DNA of 64,000 bases, from positions 62,001-126,000 of the forward strand of contig JAVCDF010000006.1 in the NCBI GenBank assembly GCA_030765725.1, given 5' to 3'. The notes below the pieces were generated by a model. It did no database searches, was not told the DNA's origin, and saw nothing but the letters and a program-made list of their open reading frames with translations. This stretch comes from Candidatus Chlorobium antarcticum (GTDB lineage Bacteria > Bacteroidota > Chlorobiia > Chlorobiales > Chlorobiaceae). How positions within the stretch are numbered: the first letter of the stretch is position 1; each line of letters begins with the position of its first letter. The position numbers and the translations under genes are program-made. Shown here piece after piece: positions 19,084-27,575 of the stretch.

Positions 19084-19317
19084 TTACTGTTTGGAAATCA
19101 GTTTGAGAATCTTTTCAACATTTTTTGAGTCGTCGTGACTCATGCACTCTTTGAGATTGCGCTCAAGCACCAGAGAGAATGTATTGCTAAGAGCGGCCTT
19201 GGCTGCCAGGAACTGCGTGATGACCTTTTCGCAGGATTCGCCCCGCTCCAGCATTCTTATGAGGCCGTCTACCTGGCCTCCCATTTTTTTCAGCCTCAGT
19301 ATCACATCATTATCCAT
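19084..19317 (-). CDS. CsoR-family repressor of CstR (persulfide-sensing) type
   Basis: A 77-residue DUF156 all-helical DNA-binding protein. Family signatures are LRLKKMGGQVDGLIRMLERG and CEKVITQFLAAKAAL. The two conserved cysteines are C29 and C58. The Cu(I)-ligand histidine four residues before the second cysteine in CsoR is Asn54 here (motif NLKEC). S. aureus CstR likewise has two Cys and an NLxEC motif; it forms di- and trisulfide bridges with persulfides and derepresses sulfide detoxification genes. It heads the operon and its own promoter carries a CsoR-type operator, implying autoregulation. A clear GGGAG lies 7 bp before the ATG. Persulfide sensing is inferred. Confidence 0.86.
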   Translation of the reverse strand: MDNDVILRLKKMGGQVDGLIRMLERGESCEKVITQFLAAKAALSNTFSLVLERNLKECMSHDDSKNVEKILKLISKQ

Positions 19318-19358
19318 GGTATCTCCCGGGTTATCCGATACAAGCGCAACACTTGCAG

Positions 19359-19393
19359 TTCTTGATACCCATACCCAGTACGGGTATCAAGAA
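19359..19393 (-). promoter_or_regulatory. Operator/promoter of the CstR-like efflux operon
   Basis: A perfect inverted repeat with 12-bp arms, TTCTTGATACCC (19359-19370) and GGGTATCAAGAA (19382-19393), spaced by 11 bp. Inside it is ATACCC-N5-GGGTAT, the usual shape of CsoR/CstR operators. Read on the minus strand the arms themselves supply TTGATA (-35, 5/6 match) and TATCAA (-10, 4/6), exactly 17 bp apart. Repressor bound here would cover the whole promoter. The predicted transcript start is near 19355, about 38 nt before the repressor ATG. Confidence 0.78.
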
Positions 19394-19437
19394 TACAAAA
19401 AAAGAGGTAAACGCAAAACCCACCAACCCCAAAAAGC

Positions 19438-20052
19438 TCAGTCCTCTTTCCCACCCTCACCAGTCTCCTCCTCAAGCTCGGTTGAACTGCAGCAGATATC
19501 TCCCTGCACCTGGGAGAGCATGCTTTCGGTGGCCTGCTGCATGACTTGCGACATTACCGTTTCAGTCATGAACTTCAGTATTCCCTCAGGCATCAAGTTC
19601 AGCGGGAACGAAAGCGTGAAGTCAAGAACGATGTCGGTTTCAAAGTGGACCTCGGTCCGACCCTCGGCGAGATGGTAGAGGCAGATTTTCGAATCAGTCC
19701 GACCCACGAAGGCGTTTTCCTCGTCGGGAATATGCGAGTCATCGGGCACCTCAGCGCTTACCCACCGAATGCATCGACCCGTTGAGCCGTCGGGGGCCTC
19801 GCCGGTATGCGGTGAATCGAGATTCCCATCATCCTCTATCTGGCGCACAAAAAACACTGCCGTGATGGGGTTGTTCCTCGGGTCGTTGACCTGGAACACC
19901 CATTTGTAAATATCACTGCCGGGAATAAAGACAACATGCGTACAGTATGGGTTGCAACGGATGATTCTTTCGTGGTCCGAAAAATACACGGTCGAGTCGC
20001 GCAGGCATGACTCGAGAACAATCTTAAGCTTGCTTTTTCCAATAACTTCCAT
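19438..20052 (-). CDS. SRPBCC/DUF1997-like protein of unknown function
   Basis: A 204-residue soluble protein. Its layout resembles the START/SRPBCC-type DUF1997 proteins known from phototrophs: a basic N-terminus (MEVIGKSKLKIVLE), a long beta-rich middle with VHFETDIVLDFTLSFPLNLM, then a C-terminal helix (ILKFMTETVMSQVMQQATES). The tail contains ICCSSTELEEETGEGGKED, very acidic with a vicinal cysteine pair. It lies just upstream of the operator of the efflux operon on the same strand. It has no Shine-Dalgarno that I can see. The family assignment is tentative and the function unknown. Confidence 0.7.
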   Translation of the reverse strand: MEVIGKSKLKIVLESCLRDSTVYFSDHERIIRCNPYCTHVVFIPGSDIYKWVFQVNDPRNNPITAVFFVRQIEDDGNLDSPHTGEAPDGSTGRCIRWVSAEVPDDSHIPDEENAFVGRTDSKICLYHLAEGRTEVHFETDIVLDFTLSFPLNLMPEGILKFMTETVMSQVMQQATESMLSQVQGDICCSSTELEEETGEGGKED

Positions 20053-20355
20053 AAGTCAAACACAACAAAAAATGATGTAAACCTCATGCACTGTAGAGCT
20101 ATAAACCACAGCTGAAATTGAAGAGTTCCCCGCCCTCTTCAGGTGTTGACCACACAACGCCCCAACACACTGAAAAGCCATTATGGCGAGCCGACATTCC
20201 GCTTGCTCCGCTCAAAAAAAAGCATTAACTTATAAATTAATAATTAAGAAACCAGTCGGGAACCGATTCACCACAATTTTCAGGTCAATCTGCCCGCTTC
20301 TGATTTCCATAAACACTTAGCCTCTTTTCCCAACAACTCAAAAACAAAAAGCATC
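20053..20355. other. Intergenic region upstream of the chlorosome protein gene
   Basis: About 300 bp with no credible gene. The middle (20212-20250) is strongly A+T-rich (runs of A and TTAATAATTAAG), unlike the flanking coding DNA. This would fit an UP-element/promoter for the highly expressed chlorosome gene and a divergent promoter for the SRPBCC-like gene. No certain -35/-10 pair can be assigned. Confidence 0.4.
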
Positions 20356-20583
20356 ATGGCAAACGGAACAACTCCCGACATCAGCGGCGCAATCAACACA
20401 CTTGTTGAAACTGCCGGCAAACTGATTCAGCTTCAGCTTGACTGCATGAAAAACAGCCTCAACCTGATCACAGGTGCAGCAGAACCCCTCGGCAAAGCCG
20501 TCACCGACCTGACCAGCTCCATTGCAGACACTGCTTCTCAGGCCATTCAGAGTGTTTCCGCCTCTATCGCACCGAAAAAGTAA
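20356..20583 (+). CDS. csmB: Chlorosome envelope protein CsmB/CsmF family
   Basis: A 75-residue amphipathic protein. The segment GAINTLVETAGKLIQLQLD is, from memory, characteristic of CsmB of green sulfur bacteria. The C-terminal repeats of small polar residues (DLTSSIADTASQAIQSVSAS) fit the CsmB/CsmF family. These proteins lie in the lipid monolayer around the bacteriochlorophyll-filled chlorosome. The gene is monocistronic: an A+T-rich upstream region and a strong terminator 17 bp after the stop. The choice of CsmB over CsmF is less certain than the family. Confidence 0.85.
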   Translation: MANGTTPDISGAINTLVETAGKLIQLQLDCMKNSLNLITGAAEPLGKAVTDLTSSIADTASQAIQSVSASIAPKK

Positions 20584-20599
20584 GCACGCTGACCTCTTC

Positions 20600-20640
20600 A
20601 AAGGCACCTTATGCAATTGACGCATAGGGTGCCTTTTTTT
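20600..20640 (+). terminator. Strong rho-independent terminator of csmB
   Basis: A 15-bp stem, AAAGGCACCTTATGC (20600-20614) against GCATAGGGTGCCTTT (20622-20636), with one G-T wobble and a 7-nt loop, followed by a T-run. It separates csmB from the salvage operon that begins at 20669. Confidence 0.9.
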
Positions 20641-20668
20641 TTGAGGGAGGCTCGAACAGCCCACAGAA

Positions 20669-21673
20669 ATGACGACTGAAGACTCCATCCGAATCCTCTC
20701 AGAGAGAGCAGGACTCACGCCAACCACCATTGTTCCCATTCAGGGAGATGCATCCGGCCGCCGCTATTTCAGGGTTTTAGGCGAGGGTGCATCGCTGATA
20801 GGTTGCCATGACCCAGCATTTGCCTCGCTTCCACGCCCAGAAGCCTACCCATTTCTTCTGATGCAGCGCCTCCTCTCGTCCAACGCCATCAGAGTTCCTG
20901 AAGTCATTGCTTTTGACCCCCAGAGCGCCACACTCCTGCTTGAGGACTGCGGAAACCTGCTGCTTCAGAACGCAGCCAAAAATCTGGCGCCCGACACCGT
21001 CACCGACCTCTACCACGCCTCCGTCGACACGATGATCCTGATCCAGTCGCTGAAGGGGAACAGGAACAATCTTCCGTTTTCCCACTCCTTTGACAGGGAA
21101 AAACTGATGTTCGAGTTTGATTTTTTCATCGAACACGCACTTCTCGATTACTTCAGAGAGACATTCAATCCCGGAAAGACTGGGGCCCTGCGCAGAGAGT
21201 TCGAAACCATTGCCGAGAAGCTGGTTATCCCCGATCGCTTTGTTCCGAACCATCGTGATTATCACAGCCGAAATATTCTGATACACAGCGGAACTCCCGT
21301 CATCATCGACTTTCAAGACGCCCGGATGGGCTTGGCGCAGTATGACGCAGCCTCCCTCCTGCGCGACTCCTACATCCGCCTCGACGACCCGCTTCGCGAT
21401 GAACTGCAAATCCGCCACCACCAGGGGCTCACAGAGCGGGGAATCTCAAAGGAAGGATTTGACGAGTATCTCTATTATTTCGACCTCTCCTCCTTCCAGC
21501 GCAGCATCAAGGCAATTGGGACCTTCTGTTTTCAAACCACGAAACTCGGCAAACCGAGGTTTGAGCACTCTATTCCACCCACCCTCTCGTCTCTTCAGGA
21601 GTGCAGCGGGGAACACCCGGAGCTGAAAAAAGCCATGACGCTTCTGGCTCCCCTGTTCGGAGATCACAGCTGA
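20669..21673 (+). CDS. amgK: AmgK-like sugar kinase (aminoglycoside phosphotransferase fold)
   Basis: A 334-residue APH-fold kinase. The nucleotide loop region is IQGDASGRRYFRV. The catalytic loop is HRDYHSRNIL and the metal site IIDFQDARMGLAQYDAASLL, a pattern close to AmgK, which phosphorylates the anomeric position of N-acetylmuramate and N-acetylglucosamine in cell-wall recycling. Its stop overlaps the next start (TGATG), and the neighbours are a MurU-like nucleotidyltransferase and a DUF1343/NamZ hydrolase. This context supports the assignment. It begins 25 bp after the csmB terminator. Confidence 0.85.
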   Translation: MTTEDSIRILSERAGLTPTTIVPIQGDASGRRYFRVLGEGASLIGCHDPAFASLPRPEAYPFLLMQRLLSSNAIRVPEVIAFDPQSATLLLEDCGNLLLQNAAKNLAPDTVTDLYHASVDTMILIQSLKGNRNNLPFSHSFDREKLMFEFDFFIEHALLDYFRETFNPGKTGALRREFETIAEKLVIPDRFVPNHRDYHSRNILIHSGTPVIIDFQDARMGLAQYDAASLLRDSYIRLDDPLRDELQIRHHQGLTERGISKEGFDEYLYYFDLSSFQRSIKAIGTFCFQTTKLGKPRFEHSIPPTLSSLQECSGEHPELKKAMTLLAPLFGDHS

Positions 21674-22632
21674 TGAAAGCATTTGTTCTTGCCGCCGGGT
21701 TCGGTACCCGCCTCCGCCCGCTGACCGACCACCTTCCCAAGCCGCTTGTACCGGTGCTGAACATTCCCGGGCTGTTCTACACCTTCGCACTTCTCAAAGA
21801 GGCCGGCATAACGGAAATCATCTGCAACATCCACCACCACGCCGACGACATTCGACACCATATTGAAACAACCAGCCTTCCGGACCTGAAGATCACCTTT
21901 TCGGTGGAACCCGAGATTCTTGGCACCGGAGGAGGACTGAAGCACTGCGAACCCCTGCTCGGGGATGAGGATTTCCTGCTGGTCAACAGCGACATCATCA
22001 CCAACATTGATTTCCGGGAGCTCATCACCACCCACCTTCGCTCCGGCCTTCTGGGGACGCTCTGCCTCCACCCAACACCCGAGGCAGCCTCCATCGGAAC
22101 GGTTGGAGTGAAGGAGGGTCTTGTTTGCGACTTTGCCAACCGTAGGGGAACCGGCCTCATCTCCTCCTTCATTTATACAGGAAGCGCAGTGTTCAGTCCG
22201 GAGATTTTCAGGCATCTGAAAAGCGGGTTTTCAGGAATCGTAGAAACCGGATTCAATAGACTGCTCGAACGGCGGCAGCTTGGATATTATGAGCATAAAG
22301 GGCTCTGGCACGATATCGGCACACTCGCCAGCTACCGCAACGCAAACCTTGCAGCGGAGGAGATTATCCGCCTTACGGGAACAACAGTACAAGCCGCACT
22401 GGGAAAGCCGCCGCACATGATTTCCCCCGAGGCCCTCATCCACCCTTCGGCCGAAATTGAGGGTTCCGTTGTAGGAGCAAGCTGCAGAATAGGGGCCAAC
22501 TGCCGCATTAAAGGCTCCGTGCTGCTGCCCGGAACAGCCGTGCCAGACGGGACTGTACTCACCAGTGCCGTTATGGACCCATGGAGCTGCACGGCTCCAG
22601 AAGACAGGGAAAAAAGTATGGGGGTACAATGA
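21673..22632 (+). CDS. murU: Sugar-1-phosphate nucleotidyltransferase, MurU-like
   Basis: Transfers a nucleotide to a sugar 1-phosphate. The signature AAGFGTRLRPLTDHLPKPL is at the N-terminus, with GTGGGL and LLVNSDIITNID in the core. After AmgK, MurU makes UDP-MurNAc from MurNAc alpha-1-phosphate. This protein is longer (319 against about 225 residues). It has a C-terminal hexapeptide-repeat stretch (PSAEIEGSVVGASCRIGANC) like GDP-mannose/glucose-1-phosphate enzymes, so the substrate is not fixed by sequence alone. The ATG at 21673 overlaps the kinase stop, with a GGAG 9 nt upstream. The stop overlaps the next start (ATGA). Confidence 0.83.
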   Translation: MKAFVLAAGFGTRLRPLTDHLPKPLVPVLNIPGLFYTFALLKEAGITEIICNIHHHADDIRHHIETTSLPDLKITFSVEPEILGTGGGLKHCEPLLGDEDFLLVNSDIITNIDFRELITTHLRSGLLGTLCLHPTPEAASIGTVGVKEGLVCDFANRRGTGLISSFIYTGSAVFSPEIFRHLKSGFSGIVETGFNRLLERRQLGYYEHKGLWHDIGTLASYRNANLAAEEIIRLTGTTVQAALGKPPHMISPEALIHPSAEIEGSVVGASCRIGANCRIKGSVLLPGTAVPDGTVLTSAVMDPWSCTAPEDREKSMGVQ

Positions 22633-23789
22633 CCGTCACAGGACTTGATGTACTCCTCAGCGACCCGAGCAAATGCCATGGGCGCCGGATAGGGCTGATG
22701 GTGAACCAGAGTTCGCTCACCGCATCGCTTAAATACTCATGGAAGGCTTTCGCAAAAAAAGGGGTAAAGATAGAGCGGATCTTTTCACCCGAGCACGGCA
22801 TCTTTGCCACCGAACAGGACCAGATAGCGGTTGCCACCGAGCCGACTGCCGGCATTGAAACCCTCAGCCTCTATGGCGACAGCGAGGCCTCGCTTGTGCC
22901 AAACCGCGCCCTGCTTGAAGGGCTTGACTTGATCATTTTCGACATGCAGGATATCGGCTCCCGCTACTACACCTATGTCAATACCCTGGCACTCACCATG
23001 GAGGCAGTATCGAGCATGGACATTGAAATTATGGTGCTCGACCGACCAAACCCCCTCGGCGGGGAACTTGTGGAAGGGCCGATGCTCGACCCCCTGTTCC
23101 GCTCCTTCGTTGGCATTTTTCCCGTACCCGTGCGCCACGGCCTGACCGCAGGAGAGCTTGCCACACTCTACATGGAGCACGCAAAGCTCGACCTCAAGCT
23201 CACAGTCATAAAAATGGAGCGTTGGAGGCGCCAGATGCTCTATCCCGAAACCGGCCTCGCATGGATACCCCCCTCACCCAACATGCCCACCGTGGAAACC
23301 GCAGCGATCTATCCCGGCATGTGCCTCTTCGAAGGGCTGAATGTGTCGGAAGGGCGGGGATCGACCACCCCCTTCCAGCTTTCGGGAGCCCCCTTCATTG
23401 ATCCAATGAAGCTCGCCGACCGGTGCCGCTCTTTTGGCCTCAAAGGAGTGTTCTTCCGTCCCACATGGTTCCGCCCAACCTTCCACAAGTTTGCCGGGGA
23501 GGTGGCGGGAGCAATCTGGCTGCAGGTCACCGACCACCAGCAGTTCCGTCCCTTTGCAACCGGAGTTGCCATGACGGCAGCCATCCACGAGCTCTATGGC
23601 CGAGAGCTGCAGTTTCTCCATGAAGTATACGAGTTCAACAGCGCCCTGCCGGCTTTTGATCTGCTGGCGGGCAGCGACCGGGTACGGACTGCAATCCTTG
23701 AAAAGCTGGCGGTGCAGGACATTCTTGCCTCATGGCACACGGAGGAGAGCGAATTCCGCCGCTTCAAGAAAACCTTCCACCTTTACTAG
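22629..23789 (+). CDS. namZ: DUF1343 protein, NamZ-type exo-beta-N-acetylmuramidase (GH171)
   Basis: A 386-residue DUF1343 protein. This family was shown to release N-acetylmuramic acid from the non-reducing end of peptidoglycan fragments (NamZ). The motif IFSPEHGIFAT near residue 55 contains the expected catalytic glutamate. FDMQDIGSRYYTYV and WIPPSPNMP are further family blocks. There is no signal peptide, unlike secreted Bacillus NamZ, so a cytoplasmic role on imported fragments is suggested. The ATG at 22629 overlaps the murU stop (ATGA). Together with the kinase and nucleotidyltransferase it would supply and activate MurNAc. Confidence 0.87.
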   Translation: MTVTGLDVLLSDPSKCHGRRIGLMVNQSSLTASLKYSWKAFAKKGVKIERIFSPEHGIFATEQDQIAVATEPTAGIETLSLYGDSEASLVPNRALLEGLDLIIFDMQDIGSRYYTYVNTLALTMEAVSSMDIEIMVLDRPNPLGGELVEGPMLDPLFRSFVGIFPVPVRHGLTAGELATLYMEHAKLDLKLTVIKMERWRRQMLYPETGLAWIPPSPNMPTVETAAIYPGMCLFEGLNVSEGRGSTTPFQLSGAPFIDPMKLADRCRSFGLKGVFFRPTWFRPTFHKFAGEVAGAIWLQVTDHQQFRPFATGVAMTAAIHELYGRELQFLHEVYEFNSALPAFDLLAGSDRVRTAILEKLAVQDILASWHTEESEFRRFKKTFHLY

Positions 23790-23811
23790 AAGAACCCCGA
23801 GACACCGCCTT

Positions 23812-25212
23812 ATGCAGCCTCTTGATACCGCCATCGTCATTCTTTTCCTGCTAGGCAACACGCTGTTCGGGCTATGGCAGGGGAAAAGCAACAAAACCAC
23901 CGGCGACTATTTTCTCGGAAGCCACAAGTTGCCATGGGTGGTTGCCATGCTCTCCATTGTAGCCACTGAAACCTCAGTGCTCACCTTTGTCAGCGTTCCA
24001 GGCCTTGCCTACCGTGGCGACTGGTCGTTTCTGCAGCTTCCGCTCGGCTATATAGCCGGAAGGTTTCTGGTAAGCTCGTTGCTGCTTCCCATGTATTTCC
24101 GTGAAGGGGTCACCTCCATCTATGAAATCATCGGGTCGCGTTACGGCAAGGGGATGCAACGCCTTGCCTCCATCGTCTTCCTCGTTACACGAATACTGGG
24201 CGACGGCATACGGTTCCTTGCCACGGCAGTGGTGGTGCAGGTAGTAACCGGCTGGAGCATGCCGCTTTCGGTCGTCATCATCGGCGCCGTCACACTCGTT
24301 TACACCATATCGGGAGGACTGAAAGCGGTTGCCTGGCTCGACAGCGCACAGTTCGTTCTCTATCTCGCCGGCGGAATCATTACCATTGTGTTCATTTCCC
24401 TCCAGCTTGAGGGAGGACTCCCGGGCGCCATCCACACCCTTTCAGACTCCGGAAAACTCCACATTTTCTCGTTTGGGAGTGATTTTCTTACAAACCCCAT
24501 GTCGTTCTGGGGCGCCTTTCTGGGCGGACTGTTCCTCTCCCTCGGCTCACACGGCGTCGACTATATGATGGTTCAGCGGGTACTCGCCTGCAGCAGCCTC
24601 AGCACGGCGCGCAAAGCGCTTATCGGCAGCGGCTTTTTCGTCTTTCTCCAGTTTGCAATTTTCCTGCTGGCCGGCTCGCTCATGTACCTGTTCGCCGACG
24701 GGGCACCCGCAGTCAAAGACCGTGAATTCGCTTCGTTCATTGTTCAGAGTCTCCCCACCGGGCTGAAAGGGCTACTCCTTGCTGGCATTCTCTCTGCCGC
24801 CATGTCCACCATCGGCTCTTCCATCAACTCCCTTGCGGCCTCAACCGTCACCGACCTCTTTGGAGGGGGCTTCTCACTTCGGGCGTCGCGCATAATCAGC
24901 CTCGGCTGGGCTGGAGTGCTCATTGCCATAGCCCTCTCGTTCAACGAAAACGACAAAGCAATCATTATGGTGGGGCTGAAAATAGCATCCTACACATACG
25001 GCAGCCTGCTCGGCCTTTTCCTGCTCTCCAAACACCGGCAGAACTTTCATCCCGCAAGCCTTGGCGCCGGCCTGCTTGCCGGCATGACCACCGTGTTTTT
25101 TCTTGACAATGCCACTCCTATTGCCTGGACCTGGTTCATTCTCATTTCCGTTGCCGTCAACATCCCGGCAGTATTCCTTGTTGACGCCCTTATCAGAGGC
25201 GTCAAGCGCTGA
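23812..25212 (+). CDS. Sodium:solute symporter (SSS family)
   Basis: A 466-residue inner-membrane transporter with about 13 hydrophobic segments. The N-terminus MQPLDTAIVILFLLGN is followed by GDYFLGSHKLPWVVAMLSI, the typical SSS opening. The sodium-site region is GLLLAGILSAAMSTIGSSIN and the family motif QRVLACSS lies in the middle. It starts 22 bp after the NamZ stop and is the last gene of the operon. By position it may import a peptidoglycan amino sugar; the ligand is otherwise unknown. The upstream in-frame extension lies inside namZ and is not used. Confidence 0.88.
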   Translation: MQPLDTAIVILFLLGNTLFGLWQGKSNKTTGDYFLGSHKLPWVVAMLSIVATETSVLTFVSVPGLAYRGDWSFLQLPLGYIAGRFLVSSLLLPMYFREGVTSIYEIIGSRYGKGMQRLASIVFLVTRILGDGIRFLATAVVVQVVTGWSMPLSVVIIGAVTLVYTISGGLKAVAWLDSAQFVLYLAGGIITIVFISLQLEGGLPGAIHTLSDSGKLHIFSFGSDFLTNPMSFWGAFLGGLFLSLGSHGVDYMMVQRVLACSSLSTARKALIGSGFFVFLQFAIFLLAGSLMYLFADGAPAVKDREFASFIVQSLPTGLKGLLLAGILSAAMSTIGSSINSLAASTVTDLFGGGFSLRASRIISLGWAGVLIAIALSFNENDKAIIMVGLKIASYTYGSLLGLFLLSKHRQNFHPASLGAGLLAGMTTVFFLDNATPIAWTWFILISVAVNIPAVFLVDALIRGVKR

Positions 25213-25217
25213 GTCGC

Positions 25218-26704
25218 CTTCTTTTTTGACAAGAGTATTATTACATTGAATTCAGTGACGACCGCTCCATCATGGGCAACACCAATGAATGGTTCAGGGC
25301 GGGCATAGAGCCCTAGGTTGACTTTCTCAAGGGGTTGCCAACCGACATCTTTCCCTTCATGATGGAGAGAATCTACAGCAATGAAACCCTTCTGATCCCA
25401 AAAATATCCGAGCTACCGCCGGAAGCTGTCGCTGAAAAGGAGATTCTGGAAGCCCAGGACATCAAGTCGCTAATTATCATCCCCCTCGCCTCCGGAAATG
25501 TCGCCTTCGGCTATATCGGCCTTGACACTGTTGCAAAGGAGATGGTCTGGGGGAACGACACAGCTCCCGCCCTAACATTCGCCAGCAGCATCATAGCCAA
25601 CGAAACAACACAGAAACGCCTCGGCTATACAACCGAAGCTATCCATGGCCGGCATGTGCTTGAGTTCCATCCGGCGGACCAGAGAGATACGGCAAACATT
25701 GTCACATACTGCGTCAAAGAGCACCTGGTCAGGAAGTTCCAGACCCTTATAAATATGCCCGGAGCGGTCTACCGCATCAACGCCGAAGGCAAAACAACAA
25801 TCCTCTCCATGGTACAGGAGCTTTTTACAGACTTTTCAAAAGAGGAGTTTGAAATCGGCATCTTTGACAGTATGGAGATCATTCATCCCGAAGACAGCCA
25901 CCTGGTTAACACCTCCAAGCGCACCATCGCGAAGACAACGGCCTCAGCAACACTGACTTACAGAATCGTCTCTCCCGGAGGAGCTGTCCGATGGCGGGAA
26001 GAGACCGCCGGACAACCGCATTCTCCGAGCGGGGAGGGTTTACGGGCATTGACAGCATACTCATCGACATCACCGGAAGGGTAAAGACGCAGGAAGAAAA
26101 GGTCTCCCGTGAATCGCGCCTGCGCAACACTCAGCGCCTTGAAACCATCGGCACCCTTGCCAGCGGCATTGCGCACGACATCAACAACATCCTCACACCC
26201 ATGCTCGGCTATGCCGAAATGGGACTCTCCTCCATCGGCAAAGAGGACCCGCTACACGACTATTTCAATGAGATCGTTCATGCTGCAGAGCGGGCAAAAA
26301 AACTTGTAGAGCAGGTGCTCACTTTCAGCCGATCCCAGGAGAGCGAACCAAGCGCCGTCCACATCCCGACCATTATTGACGAGGCTCTAAAGCTCCTCCA
26401 CCCATCCATCCATTCCCGCAACCATAAGCATTCAAAGAAACATTGACGCCTCTGCCCAAAACATACTGGAAGATCCCTCGCAAATTCACCAACCGACCTC
26501 ATCATGCCCGGCAAAGAGGGGATAGAAACCATCGTGGGGGTCAAAAAATCCCATCCGGACATCAAAATAGTGGCCATTTCAGGAGGCGGGAAAGTCGGTC
26601 CCGAAAACCATCTGGTGCTGGCCGACGCCCTCGGCGCCGACGCAACGCTGAAAAAGCCCTTCAGTATCCAAGAGCTACTCCTGAGCCTGAAACTTGTTGA
26701 TTGA
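25218..26704 (+). pseudogene. Decayed hybrid sensor histidine kinase (GAF-PAS-HisKA-receiver remnant)
   Basis: Coding traces run through several frames. Frame A (from about 25242) reads YIEFSDDRSIMGNTNEWF, hits an in-frame TAG at 25314, then continues through a GAF end (SLIIIPLASGNVAFGYIGLD) and a PAS domain (NMPGAVYRINAEGK to WREETAG). A shift near 26035 moves to a frame with ETIGTLASGIAHDINNI, the phosphoacceptor H-box. Near 26410 it shifts again. After EDPSQIHQ (about 26490) it jumps to DLIMPGKEG, the middle of a receiver domain. The ATPase domain and the front of the receiver are deleted. One nonsense codon, several frameshifts and a deletion make this a clear relic. Confidence 0.9.
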
Positions 26705-26719
26705 GCGAGAGGGAACGCC

Positions 26720-27394
26720 TCAAGTCAGTCCGTCATAGCAGTAGTCAAGGCTCTCCTGCGGAGCTTCCTCTCCGCTGACAACCTCAAAGGTTTTGTTACG
26801 GGCCTTGTCCAGCCATAGGGAGATCACAAGAAGCTCCGCAACATCCGACCGGTTCGCCCAGCCGTTCCACATATGGTCGCCTTGGTCCACAACCATACGA
26901 TGCCCCAGCGGCTCTCCGTCCTTCAGCCCGCCGGGGCGGACAATGGTATAGCTCCTGCCCTCTGCTGAAAACAATTCCCGTACATGCTTTTCAGCTGCCG
27001 CTTTCATCAGAAGCACCCCACCAAACAGGTTCAGAGGATGATACCACCGGGTCACTGCCAATGAACTTACAAGGCCGAAATGGCGAACACCCGCTTCAGC
27101 CGCAGCATCAGCCAGACGAATGACCCCGTCCCGATCAACCTCCGAGGGAGAAGACTCCCCGCTGAGGGAGCTGGAACCGAGTGCGGAAATAACCGTCAAG
27201 CATCCCTTCACCGCCCTATCCAGTGCAGCGCGATCTCCAATCCGTCCAACAGCAATCTCAACATCTCCCTCAAACACCGAAGCCTTTTCAGCTGATCCCA
27301 CAAGCGCTCTCACAGGTATGCCGTAATGCTGCAGGCGCCGAACTACCCACTGTCCTGTCCGCCCTGTTGCACCAGCCACAAGCACCTTGTCCAT
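26720..27394 (-). CDS. Atypical SDR / NAD(P)-binding NmrA-like protein
   Basis: A 224-residue Rossmann-fold protein of the atypical short-chain dehydrogenase class. The nucleotide loop is VLVAGATGRTGQWVVRRL at the N-terminus. LVSSLAVTRWYHPLNLFG covers the catalytic-position region, and IVRPGGLKDGEPL is the usual third block. Relatives in phototrophs act in quinone/pigment metabolism or as assembly factors, but the substrate here is unknown. The ATG at 27394 is chosen because GGAAGG lies 5 nt upstream; a longer frame from 27415 has no such site. It is convergent with the kinase relic. Confidence 0.85.
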   Translation of the reverse strand: MDKVLVAGATGRTGQWVVRRLQHYGIPVRALVGSAEKASVFEGDVEIAVGRIGDRAALDRAVKGCLTVISALGSSSLSGESSPSEVDRDGVIRLADAAAEAGVRHFGLVSSLAVTRWYHPLNLFGGVLLMKAAAEKHVRELFSAEGRSYTIVRPGGLKDGEPLGHRMVVDQGDHMWNGWANRSDVAELLVISLWLDKARNKTFEVVSGEEAPQESLDYCYDGLT

Positions 27395-27575
27395 ATTGCC
27401 TTCCGTTCTGATCATATGCGTATGAAATTGAGGTTTTCGCTTAATTGTTTCTACCGTAATGAACCTACCCTAATGAACCTGCACAGCAGGGGGAAAGTTT
27501 CTGTCGGCCGGGTGAAATTTCATTACTTTACCTTTATAGAGCACAGCCATCAACCATCATAAAACCAGACGCCGC

